This document shows, one piece after another, positions 1 through 8,564 of a stretch of DNA of 64,000 bases. Below the pieces are notes generated by a model, which saw only the letters and a program-made list of their open reading frames with translations, made no database searches and was not told the origin of the DNA. The position numbers and the translations under genes were made by a program. Origin of the DNA: Nocardioides cavernae (GTDB lineage Bacteria > Actinomycetota > Actinomycetes > Propionibacteriales > Nocardioidaceae); NCBI RefSeq assembly GCF_013410035.1, contig NZ_JACCBW010000001.1, positions 124,001 to 188,000 on the forward strand, given 5' to 3'. Position 1 is the first letter of the stretch, and each line of letters starts with the position of its first letter.

Positions 1-786
1 CGCTCCGCTGCACTCGGAGACCTCGCCCGCACCCAGACCGCCCTCGACCTGTTCACGCAAAGTGGTCGAGCAGCCCGCGCCACAGATGAAGGTGGTCGAG
101 TAGCCCGCGAGGCGGTACACGAAGGCGGTCGGGTAGCCCGCGAGGCGGTACACGAAGGCGGTCGAGTAGCCCGCGAGGAACGAGCGGGCGTATCGAGACC
201 CCACCTTCCACCAGAAGGCGGTCGAGTAGCCCGTGAGGAACGAGCAGGCGTATCGAGACCCCACCTCCCGCACTCCCGCGAGGTCGTCCTGCACGCCCAC
301 TTCAACGTGGGCGACACCGTGCTGGACGCGACCGGTCGCCTCGAGGAAGGCCAGCGCCTGATCCTGCTAGACCACGTCAAGGATTGGTGCACCGACACCC
401 ATAACAAGGTCACCATCCGTCCCGTCATCGACCTGAACGCCGAGCTCTCGACGCCGGCCTACGAACCCACCACCCGGATCCGCGAGGCCTTGATCCTCCG
501 CAACAAGACGTGCGTGTTCCCGTGGTGCACGAGATCCGCCCGCCGCTGCGACCTCGACCACGTCATCCCCCACGACGCCGGCGGACCCACCTCCACGTCC
601 AACCTCGCACCGCTGTGCCGCACCCACCACCGGCTCAAGACCCACAGCTCCTGGCACTACGAGACCACCGCGCCCGGGACGTACGAGTGGACCTCACCCC
701 ACGGCCACCGCTTCCGCCGCGACCCCACCGGCACCCAACCGATCGGCGACGACCCACCCGACGTCCCGCGACCCCGCCGACGATGA
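1..786 (+). CDS. DUF222/HNH endonuclease-like protein, C-terminal part (cut by window start)
   Basis: Frame 1 is open from the first base to the stop at 784-786, so the gene begins outside the window and at least 261 residues are visible. The C-terminal part has an HNH nuclease motif near nt 517-640: a CVFPWC pair, then CDLDHVIPHDAGGPTS, then CRTHHRLKTH. This is the usual end of actinobacterial DUF222 proteins, which are common, multicopy and of unproven role (DNA cleavage is assumed). The unusual part is nt 61-260, where tandem palindromic repeats are translated in frame as GGRVARE-type units. They sit just before the conserved stretch that leads into the HNH domain. A shorter protein starting at GTG 307 is possible but less likely, because the reading frame is continuous upstream. 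It converges with the Nudix gene. Confidence 0.8.
   Translation, partial: RSAALGDLARTQTALDLFTQSGRAARATDEGGRVAREAVHEGGRVAREAVHEGGRVAREERAGVSRPHLPPEGGRVAREERAGVSRPHLPHSREVVLHAHFNVGDTVLDATGRLEEGQRLILLDHVKDWCTDTHNKVTIRPVIDLNAELSTPAYEPTTRIREALILRNKTCVFPWCTRSARRCDLDHVIPHDAGGPTSTSNLAPLCRTHHRLKTHSSWHYETTAPGTYEWTSPHGHRFRRDPTGTQPIGDDPPDVPRPRRR
64..260. repeat. Tandem palindromic repeats inside the DUF222/HNH reading frame
   Basis: Five units begin with GGTCGAGTAG or a variant at 64, 94, 127, 160 and 220. Spacings are 30, 33, 33 and 60 bp, all multiples of three. The units at 160-200 and 220-260 are full 41-bp imperfect palindromes: the arm GGTCGAGTAGCCCGC faces GCGGGCGTATCGAGACC around a GAGGAACGA loop. 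The same element occurs between genes at 31804-31842 and 41807-41846. Frame 1 reads through all copies without a stop. Confidence 0.85.
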
Positions 787-798
787 CCACGCCCCACA

Positions 799-824
799 CC
801 CCGCCCGTCACCACGAGGGCGGGG
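799..824. terminator. Hairpin between convergent genes
   Basis: CCCCGCCC (799-806) pairs perfectly with GGGCGGGG (817-824) across a 10-nt loop. It lies between the convergent ends of the HNH gene (786) and the Nudix gene (837). There is no U-tract, so it is a terminator-like structure by position only. Confidence 0.5.
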
Positions 825-836
825 CCACAGGCACGC

Positions 837-1325
837 TCAGCGGCCGAGCCGACCACCCGCCCCGAAGGACCTCCGGATCCCCGGGTCGCGCACCAGGTCG
901 GCCGCGGCGCTCGGGAAGAGCGGGAGTCGTTCCCGCCGATCGTCCACGGGCCGCCAGACGACAGGGACCTCGCTCCCATCGCTCTCGATGAGCGACGCGC
1001 CCTCCAGCGCCGGGGCGGGGTCGAGCCGGCCGAGGTGGACGAAGACGACCTCGTGGCCCAGTGTGCCGTCGATGTGGAAGATGTTCTCGACGGCCGCCAC
1101 GAAGGACAGGTGCCGGATGGCGGCACCGAGCTCTTCGTGCACCTCCCGCACGATCGCGTCGCGGTGGGTCTCCCCCAGCTCCACACCACCTCCGATGAGG
1201 CGGTGGTAGCCGGTCGGGTGCTCCTGCGTCGGGGGGTTCACGCTGACGGCATGCGTGGTGAAGTCCTCGTTGGGCGCGATCAGCATCGCCTTGACCCGGA
1301 TCACGGATCGGTCGATCGGGGCCAT
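837..1325 (-). CDS. Nudix hydrolase
   Basis: This 162-aa protein has a complete Nudix box: GGGVELGETHRDAIVREVHEELGA fits GX5EX7REUXEEXGU when read as GVELGE, then REVHEELGA. The Nudix box binds Mg2+ and cleaves nucleoside-diphosphate-linked substrates; the substrate here cannot be told. The start is taken as ATG 1325 (MAPIDRSVIRV) because the longer reading frame upstream is Arg/Gly-rich, runs into the next promoter region and does not look like protein. It is convergent with the HNH gene and divergent from the sensor kinase gene, leaving about 113 bp for both promoters. Confidence 0.8.
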   Translation of the reverse strand: MAPIDRSVIRVKAMLIAPNEDFTTHAVSVNPPTQEHPTGYHRLIGGGVELGETHRDAIVREVHEELGAAIRHLSFVAAVENIFHIDGTLGHEVVFVHLGRLDPAPALEGASLIESDGSEVPVVWRPVDDRRERLPLFPSAAADLVRDPGIRRSFGAGGRLGR

Positions 1326-1438
1326 GGGTGCATGCTGGCAGAACGGCGTGCCGCCGGGGCAGGGTCGGCGGCCACCACCTGACCCCCTCGGCCATCCGGC
1401 CGATCCACGGCGGCGCCCGTGCGCACTACCGTGCACGC

Positions 1439-2572
1439 GTGCTCACCTATGCCCGGTCGCTGGTCCGGTCCGTGTGGCGCCTGCCCGCGCCCGCGGACGC
1501 ACGGCCGCCGGGGAGCCTCGACCTGGCGCTCGTCGCGGCCGCGGGAGTGCTGGGCGTGGTCGAGGCGACCGTGCTGCGCCCGGAGATGGACCACCGCGTG
1601 CTCACGCTGGTGAGCTTCCTGTTCTGGTTGCCGTCGCTGCTCGTGCGCCGCACCATCCCCGTGGCGACGGTGGTCGTGTTCGCCGTGGTGATGTGCGTGG
1701 CGACGGTCCTCGCCGGTGGCGCGACGGACGACCTCAACACGGCGGTGGTCGCGCTGCTCATCCCCTACTCGCTGACCCGGTGGGCGCGGGGTGACGCGAT
1801 GGTCGGCGGCCTCTCCCTCTTCCTGCTGGTGGCGGGGATCTCGCTGGTGTCCCAGCCCCTCGCGACGGCCGACCGCGTCGGAGGCACGGCGGTCGTTGTA
1901 GCCGCGGCGGCCGTGGGCGCCGTGCTGCGCACCCGGTCGATGCTGCGCTCGCGCCAGCTCGACGACGTACGCCGAGCGGAGCGCGAGAGCCTGGCCCGCG
2001 ACCTCCACGACACGGTCGCCCACCACCTGACGGCCATCGCGATCACGGCCCAGGCCGGCCTGGCCGTCGCGGACTCCCGGCCGGGCGCGGCGAGGGACGC
2101 CCTGCGACGCATCGACGAGGAGGCCACCCGCACCCTGGCCGAGACCCGCACGGTGGTGCGGATGCTGCGTGCGGAGGACGACGTCCCGGACCGCCCGCTG
2201 GCCGACCTCGCCGACCTCGCGGAGCCGCAGGCCGGCGGACCCGTCGTGGACCTCGCCCTCGACGCCGACCTCGCGACACTGGCACCCACCACGGCCGCGG
2301 CGATCCACCGCATCGCCCAGGAGGCCGTCGCCAACGCCCGACGACACGCGGCCGACGCCACCGAGGTGCGCGTGCACGTGACGGCGACGGGCGAGGAGGT
2401 CGAGCTCACCGTGACCGACGACGGCGCCCCCGGCGTCCAGTCCCCAAGCGGCTTCGGCATCCTCGGCATGACCGAACGCGCAGCCCTGCTCGGTGGCACC
2501 CTCGAGGCAGGGCCCCGCGCGGACCGTGGCTGGCGCGTGCGCGCCGTGCTGCCGAGGGAGGAGTCGCGATGA
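1439..2572 (+). CDS. NarL-family sensor histidine kinase
   Basis: The protein is 377 aa if started at GTG 1439 (VLTYARSLVRSVW). The N-terminal half is hydrophobic with about five membrane segments. It is followed by a HisKA_3 dimerisation domain with the phospho-acceptor box RDLHDTVAHHLTAI (His near residue 190), then a HATPase_c domain with N-box AQEAVANARRHA and G-boxes TVTDDGAPG and GFGILGMTERA. The layout is that of the DesK/LiaS-like kinases common in actinobacteria. Its stop overlaps the response regulator start by ATGA (2569-2572), so the pair is translationally coupled. The signal sensed is unknown. A start at 1328 is open but the added residues look non-coding. Confidence 0.85.
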   Translation: MLTYARSLVRSVWRLPAPADARPPGSLDLALVAAAGVLGVVEATVLRPEMDHRVLTLVSFLFWLPSLLVRRTIPVATVVVFAVVMCVATVLAGGATDDLNTAVVALLIPYSLTRWARGDAMVGGLSLFLLVAGISLVSQPLATADRVGGTAVVVAAAAVGAVLRTRSMLRSRQLDDVRRAERESLARDLHDTVAHHLTAIAITAQAGLAVADSRPGAARDALRRIDEEATRTLAETRTVVRMLRAEDDVPDRPLADLADLAEPQAGGPVVDLALDADLATLAPTTAAAIHRIAQEAVANARRHAADATEVRVHVTATGEEVELTVTDDGAPGVQSPSGFGILGMTERAALLGGTLEAGPRADRGWRVRAVLPREESR

Positions 2573-3213
2573 CCCTGCGGGTGCTGGTGGCTGACGACCA
2601 GGAGATCGTGCGCACCGGCCTCGCGATGATCCTCGGAGCGCAGGACGGGATCGAGGTCGTGGCGACCGCCGTGGACGGGCAGGACGCGGTCGAGCAGGCC
2701 CGGGCGATCCGTCCTGACGTGTGCCTCCTCGACATCCGCATGCCCCGTCTCAACGGCATCGAGGCGACCAGGATCCTCGCCGGCCCCGAGGTGCCGGACC
2801 CGATGGCCGTCGTCGTGGTGACGACCTTCGACCTCGACGAGTACGTCTACGGTGCTCTCCTCGCGGGCGCGAAGGGCTTCCTGCTGAAGGACTGCGGACC
2901 CGAGCTCCTTGCCCACGCCGTACGCGCCGCTGCGGACGGCGGGTCGCTCATCGCACCGAGCGTGACCACCCGCCTGCTGCAGGGGTTCGCCGGTCGCGAC
3001 CGGCCGGCCGAGCCGCTGTCGCCCCTGACCGAGCGCGAGGAGCAGGTCCTCCTCGCCGTGGCCCGTGGGCTCACCAACCACGAGGTCGCCGCCGAGCTCT
3101 ACATCTCGCTGAGCACGGTCAAGACGCACCTCGGCGCGCTGATGACCAAGCTCGCCGTCCGCAACCGCGTCGAGCTCGCCCTGTGGGCCTATCAGACCCG
3201 ACGCCTGGACTGA
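2569..3213 (+). CDS. LuxR/NarL-family response regulator
   Basis: This 214-aa regulator has a receiver domain (acidic pair D9-D10, phosphorylated Asp55 in DVCLLDIRMP, Lys in GAKGFLLKD). A C-terminal LuxR helix-turn-helix follows (LTEREEQVLLAVARG, then VAAELYISLSTVKTHL). It is the partner of the kinase just upstream, with which it overlaps by 4 bp. Its targets are unknown. Its 3' end overlaps the convergent membrane-protein gene by 22 bp (3192-3213). Confidence 0.92.
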   Translation: MTLRVLVADDQEIVRTGLAMILGAQDGIEVVATAVDGQDAVEQARAIRPDVCLLDIRMPRLNGIEATRILAGPEVPDPMAVVVVTTFDLDEYVYGALLAGAKGFLLKDCGPELLAHAVRAAADGGSLIAPSVTTRLLQGFAGRDRPAEPLSPLTEREEQVLLAVARGLTNHEVAAELYISLSTVKTHLGALMTKLAVRNRVELALWAYQTRRLD

Positions 3214-3854
3214 CCGCGTCGCACCAGCCACTCCGCGACGACGAGGTTGAGCACCCACGCGAAGCCCATCCCCGCGGCCTTGAGGCCGCCGCCCGGCTGG
3301 TCGACGACCACCACCATCGGGCCGAGCACCAGGGCCTGCGTGCCGGCGCCCTGCGCGACGGCGTACGCCCGCGCCATCCAGCGCTGGTGGGCGCGTACGT
3401 CGCCGCGCCGGATAGCGACGACCCCGCGCACCAGGCCGAGGACCATCAGCCCGCCGAAGAGCAGCCGCAGCACCATCAGCGCCGCGTTGTCGTGCTCAGG
3501 CAACGGGTACGCCACCGTCATCCAGAGCCCGCTCGTCGCGGCCGCGAGCCCGGCGGGCACGAGGACGCGACCGCTCCGGCGGTGCCAGCCCGGGCGGCGA
3601 CGGCGGAACGACGGCATGAGCTGGAAGGCGCCGAGGATGCAGTACGTCGTGGCACCGACCACGTGCACGACGACGGGCAGCGGCGAGTCGAAGAAGCGCT
3701 GGCTGGCGGCGTCGGGCTCACCGGCGGCCAGGTCCGCGACCCGGAGCGCGCCGGCGAGGACCGGGACGAAGGTGAGGGCGAGCAGGCTCGCGGGGATCCA
3801 CCACTCCCGGCGCGAACGGGTGCCGGTGGTCGGTCGGAGGGCCGTCGTCGTCAT
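3192..3854 (-). CDS. DUF2306-like integral membrane protein
   Basis: A 220-aa protein with about six hydrophobic segments. The order of features, GAFQLMPSFRRRRPGWHRRSGRVL, then a loop with DVRAHQRWMARAYA, is typical of the DUF2306 superfamily (quoted in parts: FQLMPSFRRRRPGWHRRSG; AHQRWMARAYA). Conserved His residues in these loops have led to suggestions of haem or metal binding, but function is unknown. The start is taken at ATG 3854; a GTG at 3860 is the alternative. A 19-bp palindrome abuts the start. The gene runs in the same direction as the nhaA fusion 57 bp upstream and might be the last gene of that unit. Confidence 0.7.
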   Translation of the reverse strand: MTTTALRPTTGTRSRREWWIPASLLALTFVPVLAGALRVADLAAGEPDAASQRFFDSPLPVVVHVVGATTYCILGAFQLMPSFRRRRPGWHRRSGRVLVPAGLAAATSGLWMTVAYPLPEHDNAALMVLRLLFGGLMVLGLVRGVVAIRRGDVRAHQRWMARAYAVAQGAGTQALVLGPMVVVVDQPGGGLKAAGMGFAWVLNLVVAEWLVRRGQSRRRV

Positions 3855-3873
3855 GACCACGAGCCTCGTGGTC
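3855..3873. promoter_or_regulatory. 19-bp palindrome abutting the start of the DUF2306-like gene
   Basis: GACCACGAG-C-CTCGTGGTC is a perfect 9-bp inverted repeat around one base, ending one base before ATG 3854 of the minus-strand gene. No Shine-Dalgarno sequence is visible there. It could be an operator or an mRNA hairpin controlling initiation. The role is inferred from position only. Confidence 0.4.
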
Positions 3874-3911
3874 GGCGACGTGCCACGGATCGGCCCGCGG
3901 GCCGGACCGGG

Positions 3912-5789
3912 TCAGCCGATCGGCCGACCCGAGGCGCGGGCGGCGTCGCGCCCAGCCGCCTCCAGGGCGGCGATGAGGGTGCGTGCGTCGTGCGGGCCGA
4001 CGTGCCGCGTCTCGCCGACGAAGAAGGTCGGCGTGCCGCGTACGCCGCTCTCCTCCGCGGACGCCACGTCGTGCTGGATGTGGCGCGAGAGGTCCTCGTC
4101 CTCGAGGTCGCGCAGGAACTGCTCGACGTCGAGGTCGAGCTCCGCGGCGTAGCCGACGAGGTCCTCCAGCTCCAGCTCGTCCTGGTGGGCGAAGAGGGTC
4201 GCGTGCATCTCCCAGAAGCGGTCCTGCTTGCCGGCGGCCTCCGCCGCGACCGCCGCGAGCTCGGCGTGCGGGTGGACGGTGAGCGGCAGGTGGCGGGTGA
4301 CGTAGCGCAAGCGGTCGCCGAAGTAGGCGCGCAGCTCGTCGCCGACGCCGCTGACGCGCGCGCAGAACGGGCACTCGTAGTCGAGGTACTCGACGAGGGT
4401 CAGCGGTGCGTCGACGGGGCCGACGACGTGGTCGCGGGCGGGATCCACCGGCGGGGTGAGCAGGGTGGGCAGGGCGGCGTCGCGCTGGCCGAGGAAGCGT
4501 GCGGCGAACCGGAACGCCAGCCAGCCGGCGAGGCTGGCGAGGACGGCGGAGACGAGGACGCCGACCCTGGCCTCGTCCTGGAGTCGCGAGGACTCGAAGG
4601 CGAGGCTGATGATGAGCAGCGAGACGGTGAAGCCGATGCCGGACAGGGCGCCGCCCGCGAGCGTGTGGCCCATGCCGACGCCCTGCGGGAGCCGGCCCCA
4701 GCCCAGCCGTACGCTCGCGAACGCGCCGAGGAAGATGCCCAGCGCCTTGCCGACGACGAGGCCCAGGACGATGCCCCACATCAGTGCGGAGCCGAACGCG
4801 TCGGCCAGGACGCCGTCGCGCAGGTCGACCCCGGCGTTGGCGAGCGCGAAGACCGGCACGACGACGCTGCTGGTCGGGGTGTGCAGGGCCTCCTGGAGGC
4901 GCTCGTTGACGGAGATCGCGCGCGTCAGGGACCGGCGCGCAGCGCGCTGGACGCCGGGCATCGGCGACTGGCGGAACGCCCGGAACTGGGTGGCAGCGGC
5001 CTCGACGTCCGCGCGACGGGGGTCGAGCGCCGGCACCAGCAGGCCGCTCACCATGCCGGCGATGGAGGCGTGCACGCCCGACTCCAGCGTCGCGATCCAC
5101 AGCACGAGGACGACCAGGACGTAGGGCGCCGCCTGCCAGACCCCGGCCCGGTCGAGCACCACCAGCACGACGAGGCACAGCGCAGCGACGGCGAGGGCCC
5201 CGAGCGAGAGGCCGTCGGAGTAGACGATGCCGATGACGCTCACCGCGACGATGTCGTCGATGACGGTGAGGGTCAGCAGGAAGATCCGCAGCTGGGTGGA
5301 CACCGCGGGGCCGACGAGCGCCATCACGCCGAGCAGGAAGGCGGTGTCGGTCCCGATCACCGCACCCCAGCCGGCCGCCTCCGGCCCCGACGGGTTCAGC
5401 GCGAGGAAGATCGCAGCCGGCACCAGCATCCCGGTGATGCCGGCCACCAGCGGCACGACCACCCGGCTGCGGTCGGTGAGCTCGCCGATCGCGAACTCCT
5501 TGCGGACCTCGAGCCCGATCACGAAGAAGAACACGACCATCAGGCCGTCGTTGATCCAGTGGTGCAGGTCCATGGTGAGCCCACCGCTGCCGAAGCGGAT
5601 CGAGAGCTCGGTGTGCCACAGGTCGACGTAGGACTGCGACCACGGCGAGTTCGCCCAGACGAGCGCGACCAGGGCCGCCACGACGAGCATCCCGGCCGAC
5701 ATCGACTCGGTGCGCATGAAGTCGCGCAGGGAGCGCGAGTGCTGCGCCTCGAACGCCTGCGACCCGTCGCAGGAGGACTGCTCGCTCAC
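3912..5789 (-). CDS. nhaA: Na+/H+ antiporter NhaA fused to a DsbA-like thioredoxin domain
   Basis: The 625-aa protein starts at GTG 5789, which overlaps the ilvE stop as GTGA. Residues 1 to about 445 are NhaA: the ion-binding TVIDDIVAV pair, [12 protein letters not shown], the GLEVRKEF loop and about 11 membrane segments. Residues about 450-625 are a thioredoxin/DsbA-like domain with active-site motif CPFC at 473-476 and cis-Pro in RGTPTFFVG. NhaA exchanges Na+ for H+ across the membrane. The fused thiol domain occurs in other actinobacterial NhaA proteins, but its role is not known to me; a redox sensor or disulfide oxidase is possible. The domain side depends on the NhaA topology and was not resolved. 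Confidence 0.9.
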   Translation of the reverse strand: MSEQSSCDGSQAFEAQHSRSLRDFMRTESMSAGMLVVAALVALVWANSPWSQSYVDLWHTELSIRFGSGGLTMDLHHWINDGLMVVFFFVIGLEVRKEFAIGELTDRSRVVVPLVAGITGMLVPAAIFLALNPSGPEAAGWGAVIGTDTAFLLGVMALVGPAVSTQLRIFLLTLTVIDDIVAVSVIGIVYSDGLSLGALAVAALCLVVLVVLDRAGVWQAAPYVLVVLVLWIATLESGVHASIAGMVSGLLVPALDPRRADVEAAATQFRAFRQSPMPGVQRAARRSLTRAISVNERLQEALHTPTSSVVVPVFALANAGVDLRDGVLADAFGSALMWGIVLGLVVGKALGIFLGAFASVRLGWGRLPQGVGMGHTLAGGALSGIGFTVSLLIISLAFESSRLQDEARVGVLVSAVLASLAGWLAFRFAARFLGQRDAALPTLLTPPVDPARDHVVGPVDAPLTLVEYLDYECPFCARVSGVGDELRAYFGDRLRYVTRHLPLTVHPHAELAAVAAEAAGKQDRFWEMHATLFAHQDELELEDLVGYAAELDLDVEQFLRDLEDEDLSRHIQHDVASAEESGVRGTPTFFVGETRHVGPHDARTLIAALEAAGRDAARASGRPIG

Positions 5790-6874
5790 ACGACCCGGTG
5801 CATCCAGCCGAAGGTGTCCTCGGCACGGCCGAACTGCATGCCGACGAGGGCCTCGCGGATCCGCATGGTCAGCTCGGTGCTGGCGGGGGCCGGGGTGACG
5901 CCGCTCGGCGAGCGCAGCTCCCCGACTGGCGTGACGACTGCGGCCGTGCCGCACGCGAAGACCTCGGTGATGTCGCCGGACGCGACCCCGTCGCGCCACT
6001 CGTCGATGGAGAACTTGCGCTCCTCCACGGCGTGACCGAGCTTGCCGGCCAGCTCGATGATCGAGGCGCGGGTGATGCCCTCGAGGATCGTGCCGGTCTC
6101 CGGCGTGACGATGCTGCCGTCGCGGCGCACGAAGAAGAGGTTCATGCCGCCGAGCTCCTCGATGTAGCGGAACTCCTGGTCGTCGAGGAAGACGACCTGG
6201 TCGCAGCCCTTCTCGATGGCCTCGCGCTGGGCGGCGAGCGACGCGGCGTAGTTGCCGCCGGTCTTCGCCGCGCCCATCCCCCCGCGCCCGGCGCGGGTGA
6301 AGGACTCCGAGAGCCACAGGTTCACCGGCTTCACGCCGCCCTTGAAGTACGCCCCGGCGGGGGACGCGATGACCATGAAGGTCACGTGCTGGGCCGGCCG
6401 GACGCCGAGGAAGGTCTCCGAGGCGAACATGAACGGTCGCAGGTAGAGCGACTTCTCGCCCTCACCCTGCCCGGCAGCGTTGTCGGGGACCCACCGCTGG
6501 TCGGCCTCGACGAGCGCGTCGACGCAGGCCACGAAGTCCTCGACCGGCAGCTCCGGGAACGCCAGACGCTGCGACGACCGCACCATCCGCGCCGCGTTCT
6601 GCTCGGGGCGGAAGGTCCACACCGAGCCGTCCTCGTGGCGGTAGGCCTTCATGCCCTCGAAGGTCTCCTGCGCGTAGTGCAGCACCGCCGTCGCGGGGTC
6701 GAGGGTGAGCGGCCCGTAGGGCGTGATGCGGGCCGCGTGCCAGCCCGCGTCGGGCGTCCACTCCACCGTCAGCATGTGGTCGGTGAAGTGGGAGCCGAAG
6801 CCGGGGTTCGCGAGGATCTCGGCGAGGCGGGCGTCGTCGACGGGCGTGGGGTTGGCGGTCGTGCTGATCTGCAT
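5786..6874 (-). CDS. ilvE: Branched-chain amino acid aminotransferase
   Basis: This 362-aa class IV PLP aminotransferase interconverts Leu, Ile and Val with their 2-oxo acids. The PLP lysine lies in [13 protein letters not shown], and [11 protein letters not shown] and [13 protein letters not shown] are family motifs. Length is normal. It lies 43 bp after leuB, so leucine biosynthesis and the last transamination share a unit. The start ATG 6874 has no Shine-Dalgarno sequence, but TAGGTT sits 6 nt upstream, the spacing expected for a -10 box of a leaderless transcript. Its stop overlaps the nhaA start. Confidence 0.95.
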   Translation of the reverse strand: MQISTTANPTPVDDARLAEILANPGFGSHFTDHMLTVEWTPDAGWHAARITPYGPLTLDPATAVLHYAQETFEGMKAYRHEDGSVWTFRPEQNAARMVRSSQRLAFPELPVEDFVACVDALVEADQRWVPDNAAGQGEGEKSLYLRPFMFASETFLGVRPAQHVTFMVIASPAGAYFKGGVKPVNLWLSESFTRAGRGGMGAAKTGGNYAASLAAQREAIEKGCDQVVFLDDQEFRYIEELGGMNLFFVRRDGSIVTPETGTILEGITRASIIELAGKLGHAVEERKFSIDEWRDGVASGDITEVFACGTAAVVTPVGELRSPSGVTPAPASTELTMRIREALVGMQFGRAEDTFGWMHRVV

Positions 6875-6917
6875 GGGGTCAACCTATTCCAGCGGCCCAC
6901 CGGCGGGGTGGGGGCGC

Positions 6918-7991
6918 TCAGAGACGGGCGGCGATGGCGTCCCCGACCTCGCTCGTACGACGGGTCGTGCCCGGCGCGCGCTCCGCGAGGTCGGCCAGCA
7001 CGGCCGCCTCGATCGCGGCAGCCGCGTCGGCGTGGCCCAGGTGGTCGAGCAGGAGCGCGCCGGAGAGGATCGCGGCGGTGGGGTCGGCCTTCTGCTGGCC
7101 GGCGATGTCGGGGGCCGAGCCGTGGACGGGCTCGAACATGGAGGGGGCCGTCCGGTCCGGGTTCACGTTGCCGGAGGCGGCCAGCCCGATGCCGCCGGTG
7201 ACGGCGGCGGCGAGGTCGGTGACGATGTCGCCGAAGAGGTTGTCGGTGACGATCACGTCGAAGCGGGCGGGGTCGGTCGCCATGAAGATCATGGCGGCGT
7301 CGATGTGCATGTAGTCGCAGGTGACGTCGGGGTGCTCGGCGCCGACGGACTCGAACAGGCGCCACCACAGGGACCCGGCGTTGACGAGCACGTTGGTCTT
7401 GTGGACCAGCGTGAGCTTCTTGCGCGGACGCTTCTCGGCGCGCGCGAAGGCGTCGCGGATCACCCGCTCGACGCCGTACGCGGTGTTCACCGACACCTCG
7501 GTCGCGATCTCCGCCGGAGTGCCGACCCGCAGGGCGCCGCCGTTGCCCGTGTAGGGGCCCTCGGTGCCCTCGCGGACCACCACGAAGTCGATCTCACCGG
7601 GCTCCGCGAGGGGTGAGGCGGAGCCGGGGAAGAGACGCGAGGGGCGCAGGTTGACGTAGTGGTCGAGCTCGAAGCGCAGGCGCAGGAGCAGGCCGCGCTC
7701 CAGGATGCCCGGGGGCAGGTTCGGGTCGTTGGGCTTGCCGCCGACGGCCCCCAGCAGGATGGCGTCGTGCCCGCGGACCTCCGCGAGCACGGAGTCGGGC
7801 AGCACCTCGCCGGTCGCGAGGTAGCGCTCGGCGCCGAGGTCGTAGCGCGTCGACTCGAACGTCACCGGCGACGCGACCTCGAGGACCTTGAGGGCCTCGG
7901 CGGTCACCTCGGGCCCGATGCCGTCGCCGGGGATGACGGCGAGGGTCGGGCTGCCCGTGGGCGCGGCGGCGGTCTGCTGGGTGTCAGGCAT
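6918..7991 (-). CDS. leuB: 3-isopropylmalate dehydrogenase
   Basis: The 357-aa enzyme oxidises and decarboxylates 3-isopropylmalate in leucine biosynthesis, using NAD+. Visible motifs are [10 protein letters not shown] near the N-terminus, NLRP, the substrate loop [13 protein letters not shown], and the metal-binding and family signature [11 protein letters not shown]. The start is placed at ATG 7991 ([13 protein letters not shown]); residues before it in the open frame overlap the small upstream gene and look non-coding. It follows the 46-aa gene by 10 bp and precedes ilvE by 43 bp. Confidence 0.95.
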   Translation of the reverse strand: MPDTQQTAAAPTGSPTLAVIPGDGIGPEVTAEALKVLEVASPVTFESTRYDLGAERYLATGEVLPDSVLAEVRGHDAILLGAVGGKPNDPNLPPGILERGLLLRLRFELDHYVNLRPSRLFPGSASPLAEPGEIDFVVVREGTEGPYTGNGGALRVGTPAEIATEVSVNTAYGVERVIRDAFARAEKRPRKKLTLVHKTNVLVNAGSLWWRLFESVGAEHPDVTCDYMHIDAAMIFMATDPARFDVIVTDNLFGDIVTDLAAAVTGGIGLAASGNVNPDRTAPSMFEPVHGSAPDIAGQQKADPTAAILSGALLLDHLGHADAAAAIEAAVLADLAERAPGTTRRTSEVGDAIAARL

Positions 7992-8001
7992 GCGGCGAAC
8001 G

Positions 8002-8142
8002 TTAGTTGTCGTCCGGCCACTGACCGCCGTTGTCTCGCAGGTCAAGCGCCGTCTGGACGGCCACCGCGACGTTCTCGGCGCTGCGCGGGTTCTCGGGGTC
8101 GTGGGCGGCAGGGCCCCAGCTGTCCGGGTAGAGGTCGTACAT
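8002..8142 (-). CDS. Small acidic protein of 46 aa upstream of leuB
   Basis: ATG 8142 is preceded by AGGAG with 8-nt spacing (CCAGGAGTGAGAACG). The frame runs 46 codons to TAA at 8002-8004, ending 10 bp before leuB. The product begins [15 protein letters not shown] and ends [10 protein letters not shown]: acidic, rich in Pro, Asn and Trp, with a short amphipathic middle ([14 protein letters not shown]). It has one run of leucine codons too sparse for a classical leu attenuator peptide. It could be a conserved small protein or a translated leader that couples to leuB. I do not recognise a family. Confidence 0.65.
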   Translation of the reverse strand: MYDLYPDSWGPAAHDPENPRSAENVAVAVQTALDLRDNGGQWPDDN

Positions 8143-8495
8143 CGTTCTCACTCCTGGTGGGTCGTGCGTCGGGTGGAGGTGAGTCCGAAGCCACCGACAC
8201 CGCGGCGGGTGGGGAAGCGAGGGGTACGGGGATCGCCCGGCCCGGCTGCCGGCCGACGAGCGTGCGGATCGCGCAGGAGCTGCGTGGGACCCGCCACGGA
8301 GGCGGCGACTTCGGACTCAGAGCCGAGCTCTGAGGGGCGAAAGGCCGGGGGGCGGAACCTCGTCAACGCCGAACACCGCGACGAGGTGGCCTCTCTGTCA
8401 GGCCTCGCCGCGGCGATCGATAAGTACGAAGACGCTCCGCATGGTGGTGCGACTGTACGACCGCGCCGCAGGCGTGGGCACCCGGATTCCGAAAC
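8143..8495. other. Intergenic region between divergent genes, with one hairpin
   Basis: This stretch separates the leftward leuB unit from the rightward methyltransferase gene. The only clear structure is a perfect hairpin at 8316-8334, CTCAGAGC-CGA-GCTCTGAG, with no T-tract. A 72-codon frame on the minus strand (8148-8366) has no ribosome binding site or family resemblance and is not called. Promoters for both directions must lie here, but none could be fixed. Confidence 0.5.
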
Positions 8496-8564
8496 GTGTC
8501 AGATGGTGAGATGTCGGCCCGCCCACTGGGAATCCCCGTGACGAGTGACAGACTCGGCTGCCTC

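Noticed and set aside
64..260. Possible CRISPR array or frameshift region in the HNH gene
   Set aside because: Units are palindromic, spaced in multiples of three, and read without stops, so the region is translated repeat rather than an array or a break.
2721..6035. Open frame of about 1100 codons on the plus strand
   Set aside because: It lies opposite or across the response regulator, DUF2306-like, nhaA and ilvE genes, is Arg/Glu-rich shadow sequence and has no family features; long open frames on the opposite strand are common at this GC content.
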